This document shows, one piece after another, positions 53,911 to 64,000 of a DNA stretch of 64,000 nucleotides. Numbering within the stretch: position 1 is the first letter of the stretch; the number at the start of each line of letters is the position of its first letter. Origin of the DNA: Delphinus delphis (Eukaryota > Chordata > Mammalia > Artiodactyla > Delphinidae); the NCBI RefSeq assembly GCF_949987515.2, contig NC_082690.1, forward strand, positions 102,794,400 to 102,858,399, read 5' to 3'. The notes under the pieces were generated by a model, which did no database searches, was not told the DNA's origin, and saw only the letters and a list, made by a program, of their open reading frames with translations. The position numbers were made by a program, and so were the translations under genes.

Positions 53911-56394
53911 CCCCGGCACCCCGCTCCAGCCCGGGCGCACAGGGCTCGGGCTGGGATGAACGCGGGCGGAGGGGCGGGACTCCGCCTGGTCCCTCCCCGT
54001 CCCTCCCCGCCGCGCTGCGTAGGCGTAGGCGCCTCCCGCCTCTCACTCCGCAAGCCGTCCTCTGCCCTGGCCACCGGGCGTCCTGGGTCGGGGGGCGAAG
54101 GCACATGGAGCCCAGGACACCGAACCACAGCTAGAACCTCTGAAAGGTTCCGGAGAGGGCTCCAGAGAAGAAAGGGGCCAAAGCCAAGGCCCATTATGTT
54201 GCCCTAGGGTGGTCCAGACCCATTGTTTTTGACCTCCCCAGGAAAACGCTAGTGAGCTTCAAAGTACACAACATTGCAGTGTGGAAGGGTGGGGAGCAGC
54301 CCTGAAGCCCAAGGCAAGACAGCCTCTGGCCAGACACAAAATGCCCCAGGCCCAAGTGGCCACCACCCAAAGGCCCTGGCCTGGAACCTTCTGCCCACAC
54401 CCAACATAGTCCCCTCAATGCCTCCTGGACCCAGAAATTCACTGATCCAATAGAACACTAAATGATCAAGAATCTTCTGTACAATTCCCACACACCTGCA
54501 TTCTAGAAAAAAAAAGAAAAACCCCAACCAACCATTAATAATGGTTAGCTTACCCAGACCCAAACAACATAATCATCCCATGTGAAAAACCACCCATGCA
54601 GTGCTGCCCCTGTGGTTCAAACTACACGTGCAGACCCTCTGTCTGCCTGTCCCTGCCGCATCAGAAGCCATGACAAAAACCTTCTGGTGGATCTCGAATC
54701 ATGAGAGGATAAAACGTCTTGTACCATCCAGGAAAGCCGCAGTCCTGGGTGCCCACAGCCCACGCCAGCTCTCTGAATACAGACCCTCACAGTCCGCGGG
54801 GTTATCTCTCCAGGTCCAGAGCCCTGGGCTCAGGTCGCTCTTGATCCCAGAACAATAGCCCCTCAATTCTTAAGCCTGTTCTTGGCCATAAGACATCCAG
54901 TCAGAAATCCAAGTGAACACACCCATATCCAGCAAATCAAATGAAATGCCAGCCCCCTTTAGAAGCTGGAGTGATGAATCCAGAACCCGTGGAAACTCCT
55001 GACTCAGAACCGAACCGGGATTGACCCCTCTATTCCTGGCCTCAGAGGGTACAAGAAATGAAGGTCAGGGGCTGCAAGGCTCGTAAAGGGCTCTGAAACT
55101 AGAATCAGGGTCAAGGATCAGGAGAGTGTCTCCCCCTCAGGCCATTTTTAGGACCCGGGTGTACTGGTCCTCCCAAGCTCAGACTGACATCAGGTGCAGG
55201 AGTGTCAGTGAGTGTCCGGCAGGTCAGTAGGGATATTATGTAACGGGTGGGGTTGAGGGTGGAAAGGGAAAGGCAGGAAAGAGTGAGGAGAGGAGGGAAG
55301 GAAGGCAAGGAGGAATGCAGGAAGAACGCAAAGAGTCGGGAAGTGGAGACGCAGGTGCAGGAAAGAGAGGCTTCTCACACTGGGTGCAGCCAGGAAGATT
55401 TCATCTGGCACAGAAAGGAAGGGTCTCCCCTGGCCTACAAAGGTCTCCCAAGCTGGCCTCTTCCTCTACCCAAGCATGGGGTCCCAGCAGAAGCCCATCC
55501 TGTCGCCTCCCCCCACATCTGAGGTGCGCCCAGGTGAGGTTCAGCCATGACAGCTGGCCTCCTCCCTCCTCTTCTATCCGTCCTTTGACCCTCTTCCTTC
55601 CTCTTCACTGCCTGACCGTTCTCGGGCTCCTCCACTCGGTCTCCCCACCACCTTCCATCACGGCCCCGCAGCACCCTCCACCTCCTCTGCTTCCACGTGG
55701 TCCTCGGCAGCCATCGGCCCTCTTGGGGCTGTTTGTCTCCTCTGCACAACAAGGGAGTCTCTGAGGCCATCCCAGCACCAACATTCCATAGGTTCCCCCA
55801 ACACCCCCCCTACAAGCTCTTTCCTCCATTTTCTCTCCCTCTCCCCCAGCTCTTTGCATCCCGACTCCAACTCCTTCACGGAGCCTTCTTCTGGCACTTT
55901 GGCTCCCAGGTCCCTCCTTCCAATCTGCTCAGCTCCCCTGGGCCAGCCCCTCTCTCCTTTCCTTTCCCCTTTCACCTCCTCTCCTCTTCCCCCCACCATG
56001 ATTTCCCCCAATAGCCTTTCTTCTCTTGTCCCTTCATGCCTCTCCTCATTGCCCAGAAAGACCATGTCCTATCTGGGTGTCTCTGGGGACTGAGCCTCAA
56101 GGGAGTCAGAAGGGATGATGAAGGGGACGGTGAAAGGCAAACAGGGCCAGATTGCTCGCAGGGAGAAAAGGGGAGTTAAAGTCAGGTGCAAGGTGTGTGG
56201 GGGGAAGTGGAGCAAGGAGTCTAGAGAGCATTGCACAGAGAGGACCCCAGCTGGGACAGGGGCTAGCCAGGGACACTCTGCTGGGCAAGGGAGAGGAAAG
56301 GAATGAAGGAGAGTGTTGGAAGAGGCCGCTCCTGGGAACTGGATGAAGAGAAAGTAGAGACATGAAGAAGATAAAGGTGAACTAGGAAAAAAGG

Positions 56395-57960
56395 GGGAAG
56401 GAGAGTAGAAAAGGGGTGGAAGGACTGAAAGTGATATGGGGGAACAAAGATTGGGAAGCAAGGATGGACAGATGTAGAACAATGATGGGGAGGCAGAGAT
56501 GAGTGCAGAAATAGAAGGCCATGAGGGCATAGATGGGAAGTGAAGATACAGGCATGAAAGATGCGGGCAGAACAAAAATGGAGTAAAAAAATATGAGAGG
56601 GGATGGATGAATAGAAATGGAAGTGATGGGAATACAGAAATTAGAGGCAACAAGGTACAGAGTGAGAACTGGTGAAGGCACAGTGATGGGAGTCAAGATA
56701 AAAGGTGATGGAAGCATGGAGATGTCAGAGTGCGAAGATGGGAGGTGATAGGGGTTCAGAGATGGGAAGTGATGGGAGGACAGGTATAGGAGGTGATGAG
56801 GATATAGGGATGGGAAGTAATGGAGGTACAGAAACGGTGAGTGTTGGAGGGATGAGATGGGGACCGAAGATGAAAGGTGATGAAGTATATGGATGGGAAG
56901 TGATGGAGGTACAGAGATGGGAGGTGATGAGTTGCACCATATGGTAGGTGAGAGAGGTACAGAAACGGTGGTACCCTATGGAAAGTGATAGCAAGGTACA
57001 GAGATGGGAGGTGATGTGGAGTACAGAGAAGGGAAGTGGACTAAAATGGGAGGTGATGGGGGTCTCTGGGATGGTAGGTAACAGGAGATTTGAGATGAAA
57101 TGTGAAGGAGAGACTGAGATGGGGAGTGATGGAGTCTGACATGGAATAAAACGTGAAGAGGGACACACATGGGAGGTAGTGGGGAGGGCAGAGATTGGAA
57201 GTTATGGGGATGCAATAACGGGAAGTGATGGAGGTACACATAATACGGAAGACAGAGATGGAAGGTGGCAGGTACAGAGATGGGAAGAGATGGCATCCAG
57301 AGAATCTTAGAGGTCTAAGGTATGAGGTGATGAAGGGACTGGGCTGGGAGGGCCAGCAAACCCACAAAGGGCAGAAACCAGAAGTGATAGAGGTCAGAAA
57401 TGGAAGGTGATGGAGTCTGAGAGGGAAGAGGAAGTAGGTTTTGAGATGGAAGGTTATGGGAGGGGGCGCTGAGATAAGAGGTGATAGTCAGTGTAAAGTG
57501 ATAGGGGACTGACTCTGGAGGTGATGGGGAGGCTGGAATAGGGGAACAGAAATTCAAACAGTGGGAGGTGGGAGATGCTGAGGATCAGGGGTGGAGGTAG
57601 GGCAGAAATGAAGAGGTGTGGAGGGGAGAAACCGGAGATTCAGGGCATGAGGCTGGGAGAATAATGGGACAGTGGAGTGAGGTGACTGCTTGGAGGTGGT
57701 GGAAGGACAGTAACAGGGGAAAGACAGGACAAAGACGGGACAGTTGCTGGAGGAACAGAAGTAAAATAGAGACAGATATGAAGAGGTGAAAGAGGCAGAG
57801 ATGGAACACGTCTGAGCCAGAGATGATAGGTGGGACAGAGGTGAGAGGTTGGTGGGGGACAAAGATAAGAAAATAATGGGTACAGAGATGCTGGACCAGC
57901 AGTGGGAAGGCGACGGTGAGGCAGAGGTGGAGCTAAGCCAGGTGGAGAAATGATAAGGGG
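56395..57960 (+). repeat. GA-rich degenerate tandem repeat
   Basis: Built from variants of 'gatgggaagtgatggaggta' plus 'cagagatgg', units of roughly 22-30 bp, many of them diverged. The strand bias (purines on plus) makes the transcript strand C/T-rich and free of stops over long distances. Borders fade gradually. Confidence 0.85.
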
Positions 57961-58350
57961 CAGGGATGGAGGAGGTGAAGACAAGAGAAACGGAAGGGAG
58001 AGCTGGGCAGAGAGGATGAAAGGACAGATGGGGAGGTGGTGAGGGGACCTAAACAGGAGGGTGATAACAAACCAGAGATAGGGATTCGGAGGTAAAGGTG
58101 AGGCGAGGAATGAAAGTGATGAAGAGATGAGGATGATAAAGGGACGGGGTGGGGGGATTGTGATGGAGAGGCGAGGGTGGGGCTGAGATGCTGGGAACCG
58201 AAGATGGTAGGTGAGGGGATGCGGGCCCGCAGGGCCGAGGGGCCGGGCCTCGGCGCTCACGGGCTGGGGTGCGGCCCGCGGGGGCCAGGGCCGCGCACAC
58301 GGGAGGCCCCGGGAGCCAGCCGGCCGGCCGGTATCGGCAGCGCCACTTAC

Positions 58351-58597
58351 CGTGCCCGCCGCGGGTGAGGAAGGGCATGCGGTTGATGGCGATCGGCACG
58401 GTGCCGTGCTTGCTGTGGAAGTGGTGGACGTGGTGGGTGGTGCTGAGGCTGGAGGAGACCCGGGCCCCCTCGGCTGCCCCAAGCAGCAGCAGCAGCAGTA
58501 GCGGCAGCAGAGGTGGCGGCGGCGGCGGCGGCACGGGCCCGGCCAGGGCGGGGGGGCGGCGCGGGCACCCCCCCGGCCTGCTCCCCCCGGGGGGCAT
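58351..58597 (-). CDS. NRXN2: NRXN2-beta first coding exon
   Basis: ATG at 58,597-58,595 opens [20 protein letters not shown], then a proline run, [16 protein letters not shown] (signal-peptide core), [19 protein letters not shown] (the His-rich beta-specific segment), [17 protein letters not shown] and the first base of an Ala codon, before donor gtaagt. This is the beta-neurexin-specific N terminus that replaces all alpha LNS/EGF units. The Pro and Leu runs are coded by GGC/CAG-type triplets on the plus strand and appear a little shorter than I recall for human. The start was chosen by similarity with known beta-neurexins. The upstream base context (gccgaaATGc) has A at -3. Confidence 0.95.
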
Positions 58598-59149
58598 TTC
58601 GGCCCGGGGGCGGCCGCCTCACAGTCCCATGGCCGGGGGCAGGGACGCGGGGCTGCGTAGCCCCGCGAAGCCCCCCTCCGGCTCCGAGCCCCGGGAGGGG
58701 GGTAGGGGTGAAGAGAAGGAAAACCAGAGCCCAAGCCTCGGTCCCGAGCCAACGAAATCAACTGGATACCGCCGGGAAATCCGGGGTCCGCAGAGTGGCA
58801 ACGCCAAGGTCCAGGACGCCTGGGTCCATCGCGAGGAGCTAAGGGTCTCCCCGCATCCCGGCGGGGTCGGAGCGGCGCAGAGAGCCGTCAGAAACCCGGG
58901 GGAGCGCCCGGGGGAGGGGGCATGGTGCCGGGTGGAGAGGTAGGGGAGGCGCGGGGGCCAAGCAGGGAGGGGAGAGCGGGGGAAATCCTGCAGAAAAACC
59001 GAGCCGGGGAGGAGGGGGACTGGAGGAGAGAAGCGGGAGACCGACGGAGGCTAGGGCCGCTGCCGCTGCCGCTGCCGCCCGACGGAGACAGGGGAAAGGA
59101 GGGAGGGGCCGGGGGAGGGGGGGCGGGAGAAGAGAGAAGGGAAGCAAAT

Positions 59150-59240
59150 CCGGGTGAGGGGGGAATGAAGGGAGAGGAGAGGAGGGGAGAGGAGAGGAGG
59201 GGAGGGGAGAGGAGAGGAGGGGAGAGGAGAGGAGGGGAGC
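59150..59240 (+). repeat. GA-rich purine tract near beta promoter
   Basis: Repeats of 'ggagaggagaggagggga' with almost no pyrimidines for about 80 bp; a candidate for triplex or slipped structures. Confidence 0.9.
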
Positions 59241-60984
59241 GGGGCTGAGCAGAGGAAAGGCGCGAGCCTGCTAGATTCCGGCGGAGAGATGGAGGCAGCG
59301 GAGTGTTGCTGCAGAGGCTGAGAGGGCTGGAAGGGAGAGGGAGGGAGAGAGGAGGGAGGAAAGGAGCGGAGTGGAGAGGGGAGGCGAGGGGAGGCGAGGG
59401 GAGGAGGAGCGCGGGAGAAGGAGGGGGCAGGGCGGAGGGACCCGGGCGGCTCCCGATCAGCGGGCGGCGCTGGGCAGCTCTGCCGCGCGGCTCCCGGCTA
59501 GCCCGCTCGGGGCTCGCCTCTCCTCTGCGCGAGCCCCGCCTCTCCCCCGCGCCCTGGCGCGCGCTCCCCTCCCGCCCCCTCCGGAGAAGGGGACCTGCTG
59601 AATAATTGAACAGGACTGAGGCTAGCAGAAGAGGCCGCTCTCTCCCACCTCCTCCCTCCCCCCCACCTGGACAAACCCCAGGAGTGCTCGCTGGTCCAGG
59701 GCGCAGAGATGTGGACACCGCCACCTCTGCACGCACGCCTCGGAACACACGTGCACGCTAGGATGTGGACGGGCTCGGGTATGGAGACACCCACGTGCCC
59801 ATACAGGCATCAGTGTGCACGCACGCACACATAAGCTCAGATACATACATGCATACATGTGCTCATAGGCACTGGCACACGAACTCACACTCAGCCGAGC
59901 GTGTACACATGCTCACGGAGGCAATACATGCGCACACACATACATGTTTGGTCACAGGTAATGAATGAACAGCCAACGTACACACGGACGGCTCCCTCCA
60001 GCTCACCCTCCAAAAACAGGGTCACCCATACGCACACAGACAACGCACCCAGAGGCTCAAAGGTGCTCCAGAGTAAGACATGCCACACACAGAGTCCCTC
60101 GCCACCTCTCCAAAAGGGTGCTCCCCTCCCCCACACACACACCCTCCTGGACTCCTCCAATCCTTCCTGTCCACTTCCCCTGCCCCTCCCGCTGCCTCAA
60201 CCTCTACCTCTGGGGAGGGGAGTTTCCAGGATACTTATCCACTGAGTGGCCCACTTGTGACAAAACCCTTCCTGGGCCACTTATGTCCAGCTGAGGAAGT
60301 CACTTCTCTTTCTAGGGGCCCCTCCACTGAGATCTGCCCCCTCCCAGACTTTGGGACACCTCTGGGAAGCACGTGTCACAGGCCCAGAGATAAGTGCAGG
60401 GGGGCTTTCTTCCCTTCCTCTGGATGCCACCTCGGCATGGGGCCTGGGGGGGGCTGAGGGGGGGAGATGCTGAAGGTAGAGAGGGAGGGAGGTAGAGATG
60501 GGACCTGGAAGGAGGCAAAGAAGGAGTGTCATAGTGTGAGAAGGAGAGGTGGTGAAGAAAGGGCAAAAGGAAGCAGGTGCAAAAGGGGAGGGAGGGGCTG
60601 GCTCCTGCTTATTGATTCTGAATTCCGTTTTGGAGCAAAAACTGCTACCAGGAGCCCCACAAGTTCTGCACCCAGGTCCTGGGTGCAGTCAGAACCCAGG
60701 ACAGCTCCTCTGCCGCAGCTGCTACCTCCCCAGCCCTGCTAGATGCCAGGGCCCCATTTGGCCCCCAGCCCTTCAGAAGGGAAGAAAGGGGTCCTCAGAG
60801 GCACCCGGGAGGAAGTTTCCAGGTGGTGCGTGGCCCCATGAGGGAGGAGAGATTGCAGGCTGAGGAGCAGGGCTGGGGCCCCCAAAGCCTTGTCCTCCTG
60901 CCCTCTCATCCCGTGCACGCTCTTGGCCCTGGCGCTGAGGTAGAGACTGACATGGCTCTGAGCAGGCAGAAAATGTATGGTCCC

Positions 60985-61012
60985 GGAGGGAGGGAGGGAG
61001 GGAGGGAGGGAG
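60985..61012 (+). repeat. (GGGA)n microsatellite
   Basis: Seven tandem GGGA units. Confidence 0.95.
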
Positions 61013-63007
61013 GAGCCAGTGGCAAGAGGAGAGGAAGGGAAACCGCCTAGAGGCCAATCAATACCAGTGAGTGGGAAGTGGAGAGCTGGAGGGGGTGACG
61101 CTGGGGATCGAGGGGGAGAGACAGAGGGTAAAAAAGAAGGGAGAGACAGAGGTGTGCAAGAGATCAATAGAGGCTGTGGAGCAAGTGGAGAGACGAGAAA
61201 CACACAGAGGGGCAGAGATGGGGAAGAACTGACTGCCCGGGCGAGCCAGAGACAGGCTCTGGGAGGCTGAGCTGCCAAGGCGAGCTGTCCTGACCTCAGC
61301 CCTGGGACTTCAGGCCCTGCCAGGAAGCGTGCCTCCTTCCAGCTTCCTTCCTCTCTGAGTTCATATTCTCTTTTTCATTCTCTCTCCACTCTTCTCTCTC
61401 CCATCCTGGAGATGACTTCTCTCCCTCTGATCTCTCTCCTGCCTTCCCAGGGCAGACTCCTGAGCCCACAGAGGTACCTTCAGCCCCAGGTGTAATGCCC
61501 ATATCCCAGACGGAGAAACTGAGGCCACACAAGGGGAAAGGCTGTCCTGAAGGTCGGACTCCTCCTCATTCCAGTCTCTTTACCACCAGACAGCTCCACA
61601 CCCCAGGCCCAACCCTCTAAGGACACCTGGGCCATTCCCACCCGCCTCCCTCTCTTCAGGCACAGGGGCCCTTGGTGCCCAGTGGTGCCTCCAGGGCCTT
61701 CACACTTGGGGGTGAAGCAAACAGGCCTCTGGGCCAAGTTCCTGCTTGACGTTGTGCATCAGTGGAGCCTCAAGAAGACCCGCCATAGAGAGACAGCACG
61801 AACATGAAACAGCCAAGCCTGGAGAAGCGGGAGGAGGCACAGCTTCAAGAGAAAAGGGGTGTGGCTTGACCCAAGATTCCTGCCTCGACCTTTGGGGCCA
61901 GAGATCTCAGAGGTACCCCAGGGCCAGGGTTTGGAGGCTCCCAGATTGCACCCACCTTGTCCTTACCTCCATGGCTTTGCTCAGGCTCTGCCACCAGACA
62001 CACAGACCAGTGCTCGGGGACAGTGACACTTCCCAAGACGTGCCCAGCCCCAACTCTCCCTGCCTCCCACCTGCCCCCAGAGAAGTTGCTCCAAGCTCCC
62101 TTCCCACCCCTGCTGAAAGATGGCTTGACTCCCTAAACCACCATCCCTCTCTACGCTCCCTTCCAGAAGGCTCCATCATGTGGGAGTGTAATAGTGATGA
62201 CGGGCAGTAGCTCTTCTCAGCCCTGATGCCCTGCAGCCCGGGCCAGCCATGCCCACCGTCGGCACCGTCTCCACCTCCGCCACCACCCCCAGCCCAGGGA
62301 CTAAATGAGCAACAGGGGAAGCAAACTTTAGGGACGCCTAGCTTCTAGCACCTGTGAGTTAGGGCAGGGAACTGCCTCTTACTGAGGCCTCAGTGTCCTC
62401 AGCAGCTAAATCGGATGGTTGGTCTCCATCCTACTGCCTTCTCTGAGGACAAATTAAAAGGGCTTTGCAAGCTGCAAAACACGAAACAATCAGTGGGGAA
62501 CGTTACTGTTAAACAGCAAAGTCACCACCATCCCCAGATCGCCCGTGCAAAGCTGAGTGAGCTGGAGAGGACGAGGCCCAGCCCCGTCTCTATTCCCCGG
62601 CAGCCAGGGCTGGAGCGCCCCTGAGCTGGCCATTGTCTGGAGGCTGGAAGGTACAGAGAGTGGCAGGTCGGACAAGAAAAATCCTGGGGGACAGGACGGG
62701 ATGTGGAGGTACCGAAGGACAGGTCTGCCTTAGAGCACCAGGAAAGCACTGAGGGAGATTGGTGGGCATTCTCACAAAGTAGAAGAAAAAATCAAGACCC
62801 ACGCAAGAGCCCAATCCCTGAAACCAGTAGGTTATCTATCCCGTAAGAAACTCAGGACTCTGCCCAGATGGCCAAGGCTCTGCAGTGTGGCACAGAGGCA
62901 AAGGCCCTGACCCCCGTTCTCAGCCCAGATCTACCGTTCACTCCTCCAGAAATCCACCCACCCCTCCAGCCCTCAGCGTCCATGTCTGTAAAAGAAGCCC
63001 TAGCCTC

Positions 63008-63060
63008 CTCTGTGTGTCTGTGTGTGTGTCTGTGTGTGTGTCTGTGTGTCTGTGTGTTTC
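63008..63060 (+). repeat. TG/TCTG microsatellite
   Basis: 'tgtgtgtctgtgtgtgtgtc' type array with TCTG interruptions. Confidence 0.95.
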
Positions 63061-63960
63061 TTCCAGGCAGCTGACCCTTCATGTCCCTGGTCTCAGCAGG
63101 GCTACCCCAAGGAAGACCACTCAAATGACACCTGAAGAGTCTGCGTGCTCCCCAGCCCGCCCCCTGCAAGCAGGAGGTTGGCTCTCCCCCGCTCTTGCCC
63201 CACTGCCCTCCGTCTGCCAAGCTCAACCAGCTGCTGGCCACCAACCACTAGGGACTGGAAACTGCTGCTGAAGCTGCCCTCTCTGGGAAGGGGCCTCAAA
63301 CAATATGCGGGCTGGCAGCAGATACCCAGCCAGGGAGGAGAAGAGCCAGGTGAGGACACTAGGGAGTGTTCTTGTGGCTCCAAGGGACACCCTGCAGCTG
63401 GGTGGAAAACCAGGGAACTGCACCACAGCCGGCTTCCAAGGAAGCCAGCTCCAGAGGCCTGCCCTCCTGAGCCCGTCCTCTGGGGCGCAGGCCTACCCTG
63501 GGCAGGAAATCCCAGGCTTCCACTGCACGTTTCTGAGGGCACCAGAGGAAAGGGGGTGCAGGTCGACAATTCCCACCCCCACCCTGTGCAACAGTGTGTA
63601 CGTGTGAGCTACGACTTGTGAGACCATCGCCAGGATCGCATGGGGAGAGCGACAGAGGCTGACGCCCTTGGTGAGGGGTGAAGGGAGCGGTGTCCCGCCA
63701 GCTCAGAAGGAAGAGGAGAGGCCGTCTATCAACGATTTGCCCCAGACATGCAGGCAGCAGCAGTCCTGCACAGGCCCGAGAGGGGACTCCGGGAGGGGAC
63801 GGCAGCCAGCAGCTCCCTCGGTCTCTCGTGACGAGAAGGGATGAGAAGCAAGCAAGCAGCACGGCTCTCAGAGACCCTCCCTCCTCCGGAGCATCCCTGG
63901 GGCCGGGGACGGGCCAGGATCTCCCCCCAGCACCCCGAACTCTCCCGGTCCCGCACTCAC

Positions 63961-64000
63961 GGTCGTTGCAGACGGGGCCTCCGTAGGAGGTCATGGTGCA
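63961..64000 (-). CDS. NRXN2: NRXN2-alpha EGF-C exon end, partial
   Basis: The last 40 bases of an alpha-specific exon, cut by the window edge. They read CTMTSYGGPVCND plus the first base of a Pro codon, then donor gtgagt at 63,960. The pattern is the end of the third EGF-like domain of alpha-neurexin, just before LNS6. It joins C|CC to the exon at 50,928 to give CNDPGTTYIF. The rest of the exon and all upstream alpha exons lie beyond the right edge. Confidence 0.93.

Larger units (their letters stand above)
50929..58350 (-). other. NRXN2 intron after the beta first exon, 7.4 kb
   Basis: No exon seen. AT-rich candidate regulatory blocks lie at 52,020-52,115, 52,690-52,740 and 53,715-53,910. 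A 1.5-kb GA-rich degenerate tandem repeat occupies 56,395-57,960. Other sequence is GC-rich without recognised repeats. Confidence 0.75.
58190..59600 (-). promoter_or_regulatory. NRXN2: CpG island and beta-NRXN2 promoter/5' UTR
   Basis: CG dinucleotides are dense from about 58,190 to 59,600, in contrast to the flanks. The island spans the beta first exon and the sequence upstream of its ATG, as expected of the internal beta-neurexin promoter. No TATA box was seen. A strongly biased GA tract (CT-rich in the transcript) lies at 59,150-59,240 upstream of the ATG. Transcription start not determined. Confidence 0.75.
58598..63960 (-). other. NRXN2 alpha intron and beta upstream region
   Basis: 5.4 kb. 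The right part is alpha intron only; the left part is the beta promoter. Items: GA tract (59,150-59,240), CA/TG-rich stretch (about 59,740-59,960), (GGGA)n at 60,985-61,012, a reversed MIR-like piece (61,490-61,600), a degraded MIR-like 3' part (about 62,360-62,460), and a TG/TCTG repeat (63,008-63,060). No exon seen. Confidence 0.7.

Noticed and set aside
57640..58761. 373-codon open frame on the minus strand
   Set aside because: It reads the GA repeat and the CpG island in a different frame from the beta exon. Low complexity (Pro/Ser/Leu) and lack of homology show it is chance.

Overview
The window is nuclear genomic DNA from a mammal, most likely a cetacean and probably a toothed whale. 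Four tRNA-derived SINEs of the cetartiodactyl CHR type begin with a 'ggcttccctggtgg'-like head, end in an A-rich tail and sit between clear target-site duplications. The two at 406-617 and 6450-6666 are nearly identical and belong to the type abundant in whales. Ruminant/whale-type L1 3' ends, MIR and L2 relics fill much of the rest. I identified the genes by comparing translations with protein families from memory; no database search was run.

Layout. Positions 1-10,498 are intergenic: an ancient repeat split by later L1, SINE and possible LTR insertions, with no gene seen. Positions 10,499-16,420 (+) hold a dead copy of SLC22A12 (URAT1, the renal urate/anion exchanger). It has a stop at codon 9, lost splice sites, two frameshifts in exon 5, and exons 6-8 missing. 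Positions 16,421 to about 20,980 are intergenic. From about 20,980 to the right edge the minus strand is the 3' part of NRXN2 (neurexin-2). Going upstream from the stop codon it holds the last exon (22,033-22,919), a 79-nt exon (35,178-35,256), a LNS6/Thr-rich exon (37,797-38,122), the 90-nt alternative exon SS4 (41,610-41,699), two LNS6 exons (45,904-46,075; 50,747-50,928), the beta-neurexin first exon in a CpG island (58,351-58,597), and the end of an alpha-specific EGF exon cut by the window edge (63,961-64,000). All reading phases join. SLC22A12 and NRXN2 lie tail to tail, as on human chromosome 11q13.

How the parts work together. Alpha-neurexin-2 transcripts enter from beyond the right edge. 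Beta-neurexin-2 starts at the internal CpG-island promoter. Both splice into the exon at 50,928 with the same phase and share LNS6, the O-glycosylation-prone stalk, one transmembrane helix and the PDZ-binding tail. The SS4 choice, which sets partner preference at the synapse, is next to a TTAA repeat array in the downstream intron and lies among several TTAA/CTAAC-rich blocks, the kind of sequence bound by STAR RNA-binding proteins.

Main points for a second look: the SLC22A12 pseudogene and its deletion; the TTAA array and motif blocks around SS4; AT-rich, homeodomain-motif blocks in the introns (48.3, 52.0, 52.7 and 53.7-53.9 kb); two oppositely oriented arrays of ACTACAACTCCC-like motifs in the last intron; and long degenerate tandem repeats in two NRXN2 introns. 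No bacterial, viral-coding, CRISPR or operon-like system is present.
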